In this document: positions 31,681-42,735 of the stretch, piece after piece
How the letters are laid out: every line of letters starts with the position of its first letter
Numbering within the stretch: the first letter of the stretch is position 1
Assembly: GCA_028015205.1 (NCBI GenBank)
Contig: CM051512.1
Span: forward strand, 23,529,139 to 23,593,138
From: Mytilisepta virgata
Taxonomy: Eukaryota > Mollusca > Bivalvia > Mytilida > Mytilidae
Length of the DNA: 64,000 nt
Direction: 5' to 3'
Position numbers and translations under genes: made by a program
The notes under the pieces: generated by a model
What the model saw: only the letters and a program-made list of their open reading frames with translations
What the model was told of the DNA's origin: nothing
The model's database searches: none

Positions 31681-32370
31681 TAGCTTCCGTAAACGCCGAT
31701 TGGGAGTACTTCATAGAGAAAAAAACATTTGTTGTTTTCGGCCGATGCTTGGCAGTCAACGGTATTGTTTTTAAATCGGCCCAATCACCCCGGTGGCAGA
31801 GAATATGTTAAGTCAAGTCGAGGTAATTCCACGTTCTGCTGAGTAATTTGTTTATACAATTTGAAGTCGTTACCCATTGTCTCACTGTGACGTTCTATTT
31901 ATGACGTAATTTAATACACCTTGACTTGGAATCATGAATTCAAAGCTACTAGTACGTGCTTGAAATACTAAAATCTAGTCACTTGCTGTCCGTAACGCTT
32001 TTATTTCAATAATAAAAAATATGACCACAAGAAATGCTACATGAACATATTTGTGACCTGTAATAATTAAAAAGGCAATGCATTCAGCGGGATGAATAAA
32101 ATTTCAAATTTAATCGGCAGTTTCTAGGACAAAATCTTTATTTTTCGCTACGGTTTTATAAATTACATTGTACATGTTTGGCCCAATATTTTTGGAACGT
32201 GATTTGATGAAAAAGTTCCCATGTGTATTAGCCTATTTAGATACACACGTGTATTGTTGACAAATCTGATTCGAACATAACATCCCTTGGAAAGAGATTC
32301 AGAGCGGAATTGCCATCTCTACTCGTATGTAATTACAAATCGGTAACTAGCATTGAACGAACACACTACT

Positions 32371-32526
32371 ATGAGGAACCAGAGTGAGTTATCTTTTCCT
32401 AACCAATGTAGGTAAGGGAGATAATTAAATTCTCTCCCTTTTGTTCTGAGGCTAAAAAAGGGACATATTTATTATCTCCCTTACCTACATTGGTTAGAAA
32501 AATATAACTCACTTTGGTTTCTCATT
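32371..32526. repeat. Hairpin MITE-like inverted repeat
   Basis: Left arm ATGAGGAACCAGAGTGAGTT and TAACCAATGTAGGTAAGGGA pair with the right arm (TCCCTTACCTACATTGGTTA and AACTCACTTTGGTTTCTCAT) over about 55 bp with few mismatches, around a loop of about 40 bp. No target duplication is obvious beyond the palindromic ATGAG/CTCAT ends. Confidence 0.9.
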
Positions 32527-32899
32527 GAATTATATTTCTGGATTTTTTTAACTTAAGCAGAATAATGTGAATGTCCAATATCATAAATTGTTATGCATGA
32601 GAGAGATAACCAGGAATTTTGTGGCATGCACTTTTGTCTTCCCAGCCTGCAAGATAACGTTACAATGTTTATTTTTCCCTCTCACAATACATGTACCATG
32701 TTCCGCATTCTAAAATACTCTGGTGACTAGAAATGTTATGAGAAAGGATGTTTATGCACGTATAAAAATAAATGTTGTTATAGAAATGTCATTTTTTAAC
32801 AAATCCATTTAAAACAAATATAGGGTATATTTTAATGAAGTTACGATAACAATAAACATTGTAAAATAGAAAAAAGTAAACTTTTGGCGTTAAACTATA

Positions 32900-33215
32900 A
32901 ATTACAGTATTCAACAGTAGTTACCAAGAAATCGAAAACGGGACCACAAAATATTTTTAGATCATCAGAAAACCCGTGAATTTGGCAATATGGTTTTTTG
33001 TTATCAAAATTGTCTGAATTTCGACGTTTTCCCCTTATATCCTAGGAAAAAGTTATATTCAGAACGTATTTTCAAAGGGTTATACAATGTAGTATAAAAA
33101 TAAATACGGATAGCCCCCTTTTTTAATTCATATATCAATTACATTGTAACTCTATGTAGGGACAACAAATTAGAAAACTATACGATACTTTCAATTAATT
33201 CGAATTAAATAAAAT
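32900..33215. repeat. Relative of the right end of the 1.9-kb TTAA element
   Basis: Shares with 23.18-23.57 kb the order AAATATTTTTAGATCATCAG, GACGTTTTCCCCTTATATCC, TTCAGAACGTATTTTCAAAG, AGCCCCC and GATACTTTCAATTAATTCGA. It ends at the same TTCAATTAATTCG block, so it is an end fragment of the same family. Confidence 0.75.
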
Positions 33216-33564
33216 GCCAAAAATACGTGAGGATATGATCGGATGCAAAAATTAAATTAATCTGTGATAATTAAAGATTCATAATGTTTTCGGCTTTCCA
33301 AAGTTTCTAAGGCGTCTACCAGTTTTTAGTATATATAGTTTTCCCTCCTGCAAGGAAAGCTCAATTCTGTACTGATTGACGTTATTGTTCCCAGTTTTGG
33401 ACGATGTTTTAAGTTTGAACAGGGCAGAGTTTTTTATAAAAAAAACTTAAATTAAATTCCCCTACGAGCATCTTCAGGATTTAGAGAAATTTAATTCTAG
33501 AACCCTCATGCTTATCTGCTTATCTCCATTTTCTATTGAATTTATACTGTAATAACAATTACTT

Positions 33565-33890
33565 CGAAAAGTAGGGAGCTTAACTCTGAAAACACGAGAA
33601 GTAAGCAGCTTAACTCTGAAAACACGATAAGTAAGCGGCTCAACTCTGAAAACAATTACAATTATTCGAAGGTGACTGGTTTATATAGGAGAACTCGTTA
33701 TTTTGTTGTCAAAATTTTAAGTGGCTGTTACACGAGAAGTAAGCAGCTTAACTCTGAAAACACGAGAAGTAAGCGGCTCAACTCTGAAAGCAATTACAAT
33801 TACATGTACTTTAGTCGAAGGTGACTGGTTTATAGGAGCACTCGTCATTTTATTGTCGAATTTTTAAGTGACTGTTATCTTCAACGTTTT
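33565..33890. repeat. Compound tandem repeat
   Basis: A 32-bp unit (ACACGAGAAGTAAGCAGCTT plus AACTCTGAAA) occurs five times in two clusters, and the clusters are themselves part of a roughly 140-bp repeat that includes TCGAAGGTGACTGGTTTATA. Confidence 0.9.
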
Positions 33891-33909
33891 GGATTATTGT
33901 TTTAATTTT

Positions 33910-34030
33910 CAAAACATGTACGTCTTGTGCACAACAGATGAGTCGTAAATGGACGAAGTGTGCATCAAAATTAGTATCAAAGAATTTGTTTTAATAAAAA
34001 AAAATTGCGCCATCCAAATTTTTGTAACAA
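33910..34030 (+). repeat. Decayed mussel interspersed repeat
   Basis: CTTGTGCACAACAGATGAGT and GTGCATCAAAATTAGTATCA parallel 48.0-48.1 kb and 55.9-56.0 kb. From memory this is the common mussel block whose intact form contains GCATCACTGATGAGTC and GACGAAACGCGCGTC. It lies just inside the first intron. Confidence 0.5.
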
Positions 34031-34099
34031 CATACAATGTCCATACGTGCATTTTGTGTACAGAATTTCTTTTAGTTACGAGTTTCATACAAGACATAC

Positions 34100-34438
34100 C
34101 TTTGTCCAATTTTCTATTTCTGTAAAATGAACTCCTGTATTGTCTTTCACAACATCACCAGGATACGAAACACTCAGAAGTTGACAAATGAAGCTTGTTT
34201 TGTAAAAATTGACGGCATTACAATCTGCATTCATCATGCATTTTTTCACACACATTTTGGGACCCGTATTGTCATATGCCAGAATGACATGGGAATCCAT
34301 ATATTTATTTTTCTTGTAGACTCCTGTCACATTCAGAACTCTTGCTGCAAAAACTGAGCTATACGTAGCCCAAATGATAGTTAAGCTTAAAAAATAATAT
34401 TTTTTATACATTTTGATAAAAAAGTTAAATTTCAACAC
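34100..34438 (-). CDS. Exon 1 of the PAN-EGF gene: signal peptide and PAN/apple domain
   Basis: Encodes 113 codons to a donor GTATGT at phase 0. A hydrophobic leader (residues about 14-31, FLSLTIIWATYSSVFA) ends at a likely signal-peptidase site after VFA. A PAN/apple-like fold follows (about 33-113), with cysteines at 63, 67, 73 and 85 in the core C-x3-C-x5-C pattern (MCVKKCMMNADCNAVNFYK) and a later C-Q-L-L. PAN domains bind proteins or sugars outside the cell. Either the first ATG (34438) or the one at 34411 could start; the second gives a more usual signal peptide length. A TATA box lies upstream. It should splice to the phase-0 exon at 16885. Confidence 0.8.
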
Positions 34439-34486
34439 TATTTTTCACATATATTGCCAATTTCTAGGAGCAATCTCGGTTGCAAA

Positions 34487-34494
34487 TATTTATA
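34487..34494 (-). promoter_or_regulatory. TATA box of the PAN-EGF gene
   Basis: TATAAATA on the minus strand, 49 bp before the first ATG. A start site about 30 bp downstream would leave a leader of about 20-50 nt. This supports 34.4 kb as the true 5' end. Confidence 0.5.
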
Positions 34495-35039
34495 AAATTA
34501 AACTGACTATAAGTGTCTCCATGTCGGTGTGCGTTCAATAACAGAATTTCTTTCAACTACAACGATTATCTACCACATTGTTAATTAATTTTCACACAGA
34601 CTGCCTTCAAACCTATTATGCATACAGACATTTATTGACAACATACATTTTAAACAAACATTTTAGTATTCGTCAATAGATTTTCTGATCACAACTAATT
34701 ATATTTGTCCATCATTATTTCTCAAATTACTTTTCTCTCTCTAATTAAAATGTTAAATAATTTTGATTTTTAAATGATTTTATTCTATATGAGATAATTA
34801 ATATGCACGTATTGATATAGTAGATGTGTAACCCAAGATTACATTGTGGAAGATTATAGCTTTTGGTTTAATCACGGTTTATAGAGAGGTCGAAAAACTC
34901 AATTTCAATATCATCCATCAATCGGTTACAGGATGCTGCGGTTAAATATGACAGGCCCTTCCTTCTTGTTGGAAAACCCGGCTTTCTCAACAGTACCACA
35001 TTATCATGAGTCTCAACACCTACACGTAAAATTTTGTCT
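34495..35039. other. Intergenic region between the PAN-EGF promoter and the Ngaro-like element
   Basis: AT-rich, no coding sequence. TGACAGGCCCTTCCTTCTTG and nearby sequence before 35040 may be the left end of the retroelement, but I cannot define it. Confidence 0.45.
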
Positions 35040-35059
35040 GATAGTCAGTCTTTAGTGCA

Positions 35060-35887
35060 TTGCCGTCGAAGTCATATCAGTTTCTTTTAGCAGTTTTTAA
35101 AAATATATACATGGTAAGGATGTTAATCCTGAAAACTTTGTTGATTCCGAATTTTGAAAGTCCGCGTTCGCATTCTGTCACTTCCGAAGGCGTGGATATC
35201 AATTTGGCTAGTAAACCGGATCCACGTTTGGATCGCCAACTCACAATTCAAGAGTTTATATTAGCATTCGGAAAATACAAGCGCGTTATGACCGCAGCTT
35301 TTCCTGGTCGTAGATCCGAGTTAGATGCATACGAGGAAGATATCATAGAAATAAGTAATTTCTACGGACAAAAATTTTATGACTATCACAAGCTCTTTGT
35401 CGCTAAAGCAGCGACGTTATTACAAGATAAGCATATCAAAGTAGATTGGAGTAAACGTGACAGAGATTTGATATCGTTGATTGGTGCAGGCGAAGAAATA
35501 AATTTTTGTAAACTGTGCAACATGATTGATCATAGTACCAAATTCTGTCCTCTACAGTTATCAGGAAAAAATCGAACCGAAGTCGCGCCGACATAAACAG
35601 GACAGTCTCTCCGTAACGTAAATCAGACTACGGATTAACGAGGAAGAAACCGTTTCTTTCAGAATGGTAAAGAAATTTGTAATAATTTCAATACGCTTGA
35701 TGGTTACAAACATTTCGGCCGTTGCACTTTTCTGCATATTTGTTTAAAATATGGTTTGTCCGATCACGGTCAGCACGCGTGCTCACAATCCACTACACAA
35801 ACCGTTCCTGTTAAAAGTTCAATTCTCAAAAGTAACGTGGCTAATTCAGGCACTCTCGCAGCAAAACGAAATCAAACTACCGAAAAA
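35060..35887 (+). pseudogene. Ngaro-like gag with zinc fingers
   Basis: One frame from 35060 with TAA at 35594, TAA near 35636 and TGA near 35887. It carries RLDRQLTIQEFILAFGKYKR and RRSELDAYEEDIIEISNFYG, typical of the helical N-part of DIRS/Ngaro gag, then a knuckle CKLCNMIDHSTKFC. After the first two stops comes a CCCH-like finger ICNNFNTLDGYKHFGRCTFL with HICLKYG and HGQHAC. The RT follows in the same frame, so gag and RT were once a single polyprotein. Confidence 0.75.
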
Positions 35888-36750
35888 TGACTATCAAAGT
35901 TCGATTTTCCGCAACAAGCCACCACACCGATAAATGTAACTGTCTTAGAATATGAGCTTAAAAATCATCCTGACAAAACTTTTGTGAGATATTTATGTGT
36001 CGGTTTACAATTCGGTTTTGATTCTAAAATTTCACGAAATGATTTACCTACACTTGAATGTAGGAACAATGTTTTTGCAAGATCACAACCTGAAGTAGTA
36101 AGGGAGTTAATACAAAAGGAATGTGAAAATGGTTTTTTGTACGGTCCGTTCGAGTCACCTCCGTTTAGTAAGTACCGCGTGAGCCCTTTAGGGGTAGCAG
36201 AAGGAAAATATTCAAAGAAAAAACGATTCATTTTGGACTTATCATCACCCCATGGTAGTGAAAATAATTGCAGTATAAATGACTTGATTGATAAAGACAC
36301 GTGTTCTATGTCTTATGTTAAGATAGATGATGCGATAGATATTATTTTATTAAAATACAGCAGAAATTCTTCATTGTGTAAATTTGACATTAGCAATGCA
36401 TTTAAAATTTGCCCAATACTACCGTCTCAATGGCCATTCTTTTGCGTTAAATGGAATTCTCAGTATTATTTTTATGTACGTTTAACCTTTGTTTGTCGTT
36501 CTAGCCATGTTATATTTGATTCACTTTCACAAGCAATTTGTTACATAGCAAAGAACAATTATAAGGTGAATAACATTCTCCACTTGTTAGATATTTTTAA
36601 ACTATTGACCCGCCACACGCAGACGGTGAAAGATCTATGGCTTTAATGATGATGATATTTAAACTTTTGAACATTTTTATTGCTATGCATAAGACAGTCG
36701 GGCCTGTAACATGACTTGAATATCTGGGTATTATACTTGACACTCAAAAA
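35888..36750 (+). pseudogene. Ngaro-like reverse transcriptase
   Basis: Reads RYLCVGLQFGFDSKI, FILDLSSPHGSENNCSIND (the RFILDLS motif of DIRS-type RTs), LCKFDISNAFKICPI (motif A with its Asp), TFVCRSSHVIFDSLSQAI (motif B) and then HLLDIFKLL where L-H-Y-L-D-D-F is expected. The second catalytic Asp of motif C is therefore lost (to Ile). A frameshift near 36.61 kb and a TGA near 36.71 kb separate it from EYLGIILDTQKMEV and RNase H. Confidence 0.85.
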
Positions 36751-37524
36751 ATGGAAGTTCGTTTACCGCAGGACAAAATAGACAGAATTTGTACTTTTAT
36801 ATCCAAACTTCACACGAGATCATCGTGCACAAAAAGAGAACTTTTACAACTGTTGGGACATTTGAATTTCGCGTCTCGAGTTATATTGCCAGGACGATCT
36901 TTCGTTTCCTATTTAATAAAACTATCTACAACTGTTTCGGAACTACATCATTTTGTTCATTTGAACAAGAAATGCTGTATTGATTTGGAATTCTGGTTAC
37001 GCTTTTTAAAGAATTGGAACGGTATAAATATTTTTTACAATTCATCTTTCATTTTTAATTTTGACATGGAATTGTTTACCGACGCATCGTCGACTCTAGG
37101 CTTTGGTGGATATTTTCGTGGAAAATGGTTTTATTCTTCCTGGCCGAGCGAACTTAACAATCTCACAGAAGATAATTTATCTATGACTTTTCTTGAGCTT
37201 TACCCTATTGTTGTAGCAGCTATTCTTTGGAGTTCTACATGGAACTCCAAGAAAATATTATTTTGGTTCGATAATGCATCAACTGTTGAAATCATAAGAA
37301 AAGGCAGATCAAAATGTTTGTACATTATGAAACTTATGCGAAAATTGACTTGGTGTGGGTGTACTTATAATTTTTTCTATAGTGCTAAGTTTATCCCAGG
37401 ACACAGGAACGAAATTAGTGACTCTTTATGTCGATTTCAGATCCAGCGATGCAAAATTTTAGCACCGGAAGCAGAACTACATCCACATCCGTGTCCAGAC
37501 AGCTCCGAAGTAATGTGGAGTTAA
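36751..37524 (+). pseudogene. Ngaro-like RNase H
   Basis: Open for 257 codons. The connection domain (SSCTKRELLQLLGHLNFASR, then VILPGRSFVSYLI) leads into LFTDASSTLGFGGYF (first Asp), FLELYPIVVA (Glu), LFWFDNASTVEII (second Asp) and FIPGHRNEISDSLCR (His and last Asp). All catalytic positions look intact. It ends where the recombinase frame begins, with overlapping frames. Confidence 0.85.
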
Positions 37525-38509
37525 ATAATTTTGTTGAACAATTGTGGACATGCTCGTTATCAAAGAGGACAAAAAGTGTTTATGAGACAGGGTTTTCACA
37601 TTATAGAAGATTTTTACTCCTAAACAATATTAATTTTGGAAATAATTTACCACCGGTATCAGAAGACATTCTAATTTTCTTTGTAACTCATTGTTATAAA
37701 GTTTGGAATTTCCATTACACGACTATTGTTGTATTTGTGCGGAATAAGATACCATTATCTTAAGGCAAATTGTACTGATCCTTTAAAATTATATAATGGT
37801 AGTCCTCTCCCAAGACTTTTTTTAATGCTGAATTCGATAAAAAGGTCTCAAACAATCACAAAGAAAGTAAGATTACCTATCACTTTCGACGTCCTTGAAC
37901 AAATTGCACTTCGATTACGAAAAGGTGTCTTTTCTAGATATATAGACTTAATGTTATTAACAGCTTGTATAGTTTGTTTCTTTGGATTTATGCGGTGTGG
38001 AGAGATAAAGTTCAAAATGCATCTGATTTCGACCCTGCTGTCAATTTATCACATATCAGATATTAATTTGGTAAATGATATTGCTACTCTTACTTTAAAA
38101 CAATCAACGACTGATCCTTTCAGGAAAGGGATAAAGATTCAGTTACATATAATAGAAAGCCCACTTTGTCCTTATATTGCTTTACACAAATATTTGCAAA
38201 TCAGAAAACAGTTACGACCTTATTGCACAGGGACAGACCCCTTATTTGTAACTGAAGATAATATTGTTTTACAGAGAAATTTTTTCATAAACAAAATAAG
38301 ACATGTTCTTGACTTATGTGGGTTTGATTCTAAGCAGTATTCAGGACATTCTTTCAGGAACAACAGCCGCTCAAGCAAAAATTGAAGATCATATGATTAA
38401 GACTTTAGGGCGTTGGTCTTCTGACTGTTATTGTACATACATTCGAACGCAACCAACATCCATTAAATGTGCCCAGCAACAGCTGGCTGACATCAAAAAA
38501 AGTTTCTGA
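37428..38509 (+). pseudogene. Ngaro-like tyrosine recombinase
   Basis: Three frames in series (37428-37763, 37726-38385, 38303-38509). The N-terminal core-binding part has SLSKRTKSVYETGFSHYRRF. The catalytic part has GFMRCGEIKF (first Arg), SGHSFR (H-x-x-R) and LGRWSSDCYCTYIRT (the W/H position and the nucleophile Tyr). The shift inside the HSFR-to-GRW segment breaks the catalytic domain. Confidence 0.85.
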
Positions 38510-38520
38510 ATAGTTCAATT

Positions 38521-41500
38521 CACGAAAGTTAATTGCTGCATGTTTGTACATACCTATTTTTAAATTCCACCATTCTATGCTTATTTGTTGTATAACTTTT
38601 AGTTATATTTCAATTATTGTCATTGATTTATTGAAGGTGATCCCGGGGGGGGGGTCTTTTTTATACATGGGGGTCACTCAGCTTTTAACCTGAGTTCTTG
38701 GACCTTTTTGAAATTTTCACTGGTCATCTTCAAATTTCTTTCATTTTTCCCAAGTATAATGAGTTTAGATTAAACTTCTCCAGCCTCAGCTCAACGCTAG
38801 ATGTTTTACTATGACCGGCCTAACGTCACGCGGGGCTGCAGAACTAGCTACGCTTTTCTGTCTAGGTTGTGTTGACGGTAGTGGCGTGTCAGCAGATGTA
38901 CTTTCAGCGAAATACTGGTTGCTGACAAATGTCCTGGAGTCAAAAATTTTTTCAAAATTATTTCGTTAGCTGAGTTGACCCCTAAGGGCCAAATTATTGT
39001 TTATCTTTTTATATATAATCATAATGATTTACCTTTAAATAAATATTATTAACTATATGAATTTTTATTCACCTTATTGTCATAATATATATGTACTCTA
39101 TGCACTAAAGACATTTTGCGTTTTCCCTGGTATAATGTTATCAACACTCTTATAGCTGGCACGTGCAAACCTTTAAACATGATTTACGACAGATGGTATA
39201 AACATCAACCTTTGAATTCTCTATATATAATCGTTTGTGAAATTATTCCTCATCGTTTTGTCATTTTATATTATACTCGCGGTCGTGTAAATTTCACAAC
39301 CGGAGATATTTGAGAATTCATAAACATTTAATGATGATATAAGTTATCTAAACAGATATATACTGCAGGATTCACATAATAACATCGAGGTGGAACATAG
39401 AAATACTTGATTTCTGTTTTGTGAGTTATTCTTTTATGCGCACGTAACATGTAGAATTATGTAGCTCACAGAGTGGACTTCAAGTATACAAAAATACCAT
39501 ACATGAATAATGCTATACCAACTTAACAACATTTGAAATTCGGACATATCTATCAATGAAAATTATTCTAGTGTTTCATCTTCAGTAAAATTGATGAAAG
39601 AGACACCTGTTATCGATATATAATGCTTAAATATTGTAGCACTTCACAGTGAAATATTTGGCATAATGCTAAACTGGAGATAGCGTCTAATTTTGTATAA
39701 GGTAATAAACAAGATATAACAGTTAAAAGTAATCACTCTTGACCATCGGTGCTAGATCGGCCTCTGTATGGGCATCGTAGCCTACAGGTTTTGGCATCTG
39801 CTTGCCAATAGTCTACTAATCTTTTGCATGTAACGCGGTTTTGTCCCTATGTGACGTACAAAGCTGCGTTTTCGATACTATCCTCTCAATTTTGTCTTGA
39901 AATTATGAATGTTGAATTAGTGCATGATGCCGCTGTATTAATGTCTCACTTGGTGGCGGATGCAGTGGCTAATATTTCTTTTTGGTAAACTCGATGGTTT
40001 TGTCTATTCTGTATTGAATATGAAGCTTGCTGTCAGTTAACTTCACGGTGGATATATTGCCTATGTTTGTGTATTTTTAGGATATTTCAGTTGTGAATTG
40101 TGTTTCTGTGCAAATATTTTGACCGGTATCCGTGTGTATATTTATTTCTACATTGGCCTGAATTAAGTAAGAAGGTTCGCCAAAGACAATTTGGTTTTAC
40201 CCACCGCACGAGTCATGCGCCTGTCCCAAATCAGGGAATTGTTGGGCAATGTTATAAAGATTTACTGTTATAACAGTTATAACTGTATCGCACATGTCAT
40301 GCATGCTGGTAAAAAAGGAAAAAAATTAATTCCTTGATGTCATCATATTGCAGACAATTTTGTGTATATTTCAAAATTTATAAGATTAAATTTAAAATCT
40401 AATCCAATGACATGTTGCAGCTCCATTCGCAATTTTAATATGAACGTTGGCACCGCCATAAAACAAGCTTCGCATAATTTTCTCGCCAAGTGGGAACTTT
40501 CTGATTTGATCGTAAGCTCTTGTCAGTAACGTCACAGCAACAACAACCATGGCAAAGTAAGCGCGTCATTTGGAAGACTGACTTTTGTTTGTGATTCCGT
40601 TTTGATTAAAAGCATTCTGTGTCAAAACTAATTGCTAAACATAGGTTTGTTTGCAACTTTAACAACATGGGACGAAACGTATCAACCAGACCTCTGTAAT
40701 TAAACAATAGAATTCTCTCTTGTGACATACATGTAAGTATATATTAACGTTTGCCCTTCTGTGTTACATGTGTGTTGTTGATATATTCACTTGTTCAATC
40801 ACTTTGTTTGTAGATTTCCTTTCAACGATTGTTGTGTTTGTGTATATTAATACGTTTGATTTCTACTTTGCATGTCTGTTCTGTAATCCGATAGAATTCA
40901 AAATTTATTACTTTTTTACACAAAAATGTTCTTGTTATTGTTGAGCAGAAAGACAATAAACGAAAGGGAATGTTGGTTTGTAAACAATCATATAAGAGTT
41001 AGGGCACAAATCACAGATCAAACTTAAAAATTAAACCATGGAGTACAAAGCAACTGTATCACAAAAATGTTTTAACATGTATACTCTCTTCTCATTGTAC
41101 CGTTAGTTCCATTTTGTCGTGTATTGACGTGTTTTTTTCAACGTATGTTCGACGCCATTTTGACGTCCTTAGTGATGGCGATATAGTGGGCTGCTGGTAT
41201 ACTTGTTGAAATGATTTGACAGTTTCGGTTTTTCTCCGCCGGAAATGAAGATTTGAATGCAATTTCAGAGTCGGGCGACTGGAACCACTTTAGGTTTTTG
41301 TCTTGTAGAATTTGCCAATGGTAGTGTGATAGGTTGTAATTATTTCCCTTTAGTATCATGTTTTACTTTTAATAGTGCTTTTTTGTTCAGTTAATAACTT
41401 GATATTTAATTTATACAAAATAGTTTCTCATATATTGTTTGATAATTCCATATGGGTAATATTGTCCATTTTCTGTACTTCAAATGCAAGTTTGATGTTT

Positions 41501-41535
41501 AAGCAAGTTCTGGAATTTGTCCTGATTGTTTTGTA
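38521..41535. other. Intergenic region, mostly unrecognised
   Basis: Contains a G-tract (38645-38654), a CRE-like ACGTCAC at 40530 and a decayed piece of the abundant mussel repeat near 39.95-40.25 kb (GCGCCTGTCCCAAATCAGGG). A possible tiny first exon lies at 40549. Other open frames are short and unrecognised. Confidence 0.5.
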
Positions 41536-41539
41536 AATA

Positions 41540-41990
41540 GTTTGAATTTTGAAAAACTGTTAATTTAAGCATGTAACATATATTTGGCTTATATTTTTCA
41601 ATTTATGCATTTTCTATAAACTATTGTCAAACACCATATGCAGAATGTGCAATAAGGTTTTAAAATTTTTATTTTCTAAACTTGGAGTCAACAGGGGTCG
41701 AAATTTCAAATTTTCAACTTAAGTTTGTGACCTTAACTTCCCTTTCATTTTGCAATTTATTCATTTTGCTTATATATAGTATTGTCCTACACTATATGTA
41801 GTTGCACAATAAGGATTTAGAATATCGATTTTTAAACCGGGGGCTCACTGAGTTCAAATTTCAAAAATTGTCAGTTTAAGCTTTTGAACTAAGTTGTTTT
41901 TCATTTTTCATTAGGTTCATTGATTTTATTTTTTGATAGAATGACTCCATACTATTTTTTGGATGGGAATAAGGTTTTATATTTTTGACT
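41540..41990. repeat. Degenerate tandem repeat, about 150 bp, three copies
   Basis: Each copy has, in order, a TTTGAATTTTGAAAAA- or TTTCAAATTTTCAACTT-like start, a TTTTTCA-TTTAT/TTCAT core, a TATTGTC-like stretch and TGCAATAAGGTTTTA or CACAATAAGGATTTA. Divergence is high, so the array is old. Confidence 0.7.
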
Positions 41991-42735
41991 ATAGGTAAGT
42001 GCCACAACTACTTACAGGGGGTGCAGGGATCGCTGTCGATTCCAACAGTATAGATTTTTAGTTTTAGATAAACGTTGTTGAATTAAATTCATTTCTTGTT
42101 TGATTCACCCCCAATACACTGCATCCAAACATTTTGGAATAGTCACAAATCGTGTATATTCACACACTTTTACAACGAAATGGTCATAAAGTTTCAAATA
42201 TACGAATTGGTTACCTATGCCGACCCTCAGATATGGCATTGGTGAAAAAACCTTTTGTAAGAAGTGAAACCAAACGTTAATGCGAAGTCTATATTCTAAT
42301 TTAGAAGTCCATTTAACGATTGTTGCCCCGTCATATCGCATATCTTCTTTTAATCCAGGAATTGTACGCAAAGAATCTAGGTGTCTCAGTCTTTGCAACT
42401 CTGAAGATTTTTAAAACCGGCCTGCAAAACAACTAATGGTGCCGATTTTGTGTCAAGTTTAGTTTTGGCGAACAAAAAGTTACTGGAGAAGAAAGAAGAA
42501 ACGGGGGTACATTTGTCTCTTAGTATAAGTATATATAAACAAAGAAATATACCCATACAGAAAATTCGATGAATTAATCATCTTCGCTTCCCGCGGCTAA
42601 CGATTCGCTTCTCTTCTCTTCACCCTCGAGAGATAAGCCAACTCTTATTATATCATTACTGACCAATGAACAATTTATTAATTATGCTTCGTAAAACAGA
42701 ACCCACAAAGGTACATTGACATTCCATCGTCTGAA
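41991..42735. other. Intergenic region, no recognised feature
   Basis: A 97-codon minus-strand open frame (42105-42398) has no recognised domain or splice context. Nothing else is seen. Confidence 0.45.

Larger units (their letters stand above)
16886..34099 (-). other. Large first intron of the PAN-EGF gene
   Basis: About 17.2 kb between donor GTATGT (34094-34099) and acceptor CTGTCAG. It is swollen by two minisatellites (17.0-17.8 kb), a LINE with nested insertions (20.1-31.7 kb), a hairpin (32.4 kb), a repeat copy (32.9 kb) and a compound tandem repeat (33.6 kb). Between 17.85 and 20.1 kb, and between 31.7 and 32.37 kb, I see nothing recognisable. Joining across it is inferred from phase and strand, not from a transcript. 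Confidence 0.55.
35040..38520 (+). mobile_element. Ngaro/DIRS-type tyrosine-recombinase retrotransposon (decayed)
   Basis: A gag-like protein with zinc fingers, an RT, a DIRS-type RNase H and a tyrosine recombinase follow one another on the plus strand. No methyltransferase block is seen after RNase H, and the recombinase is last, which fits Ngaro better than DIRS1. Three in-frame stops in gag-RT, one stop between RT and RNase H, and at least three frameshifts make it non-autonomous. Terminal split repeats were not found by eye. It points away from the PAN-EGF promoter, about 0.6 kb from it. Confidence 0.85.

Noticed and set aside
35060..38520. A host tyrosine recombinase or integrase gene
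   Set aside because: The gag, RT and DIRS-type RNase H directly before it show it belongs to a retrotransposon.
42105..42398. 97-codon minus-strand frame
   Set aside because: Not recognised and without promoter, splice or repeat support; left as unexplained.
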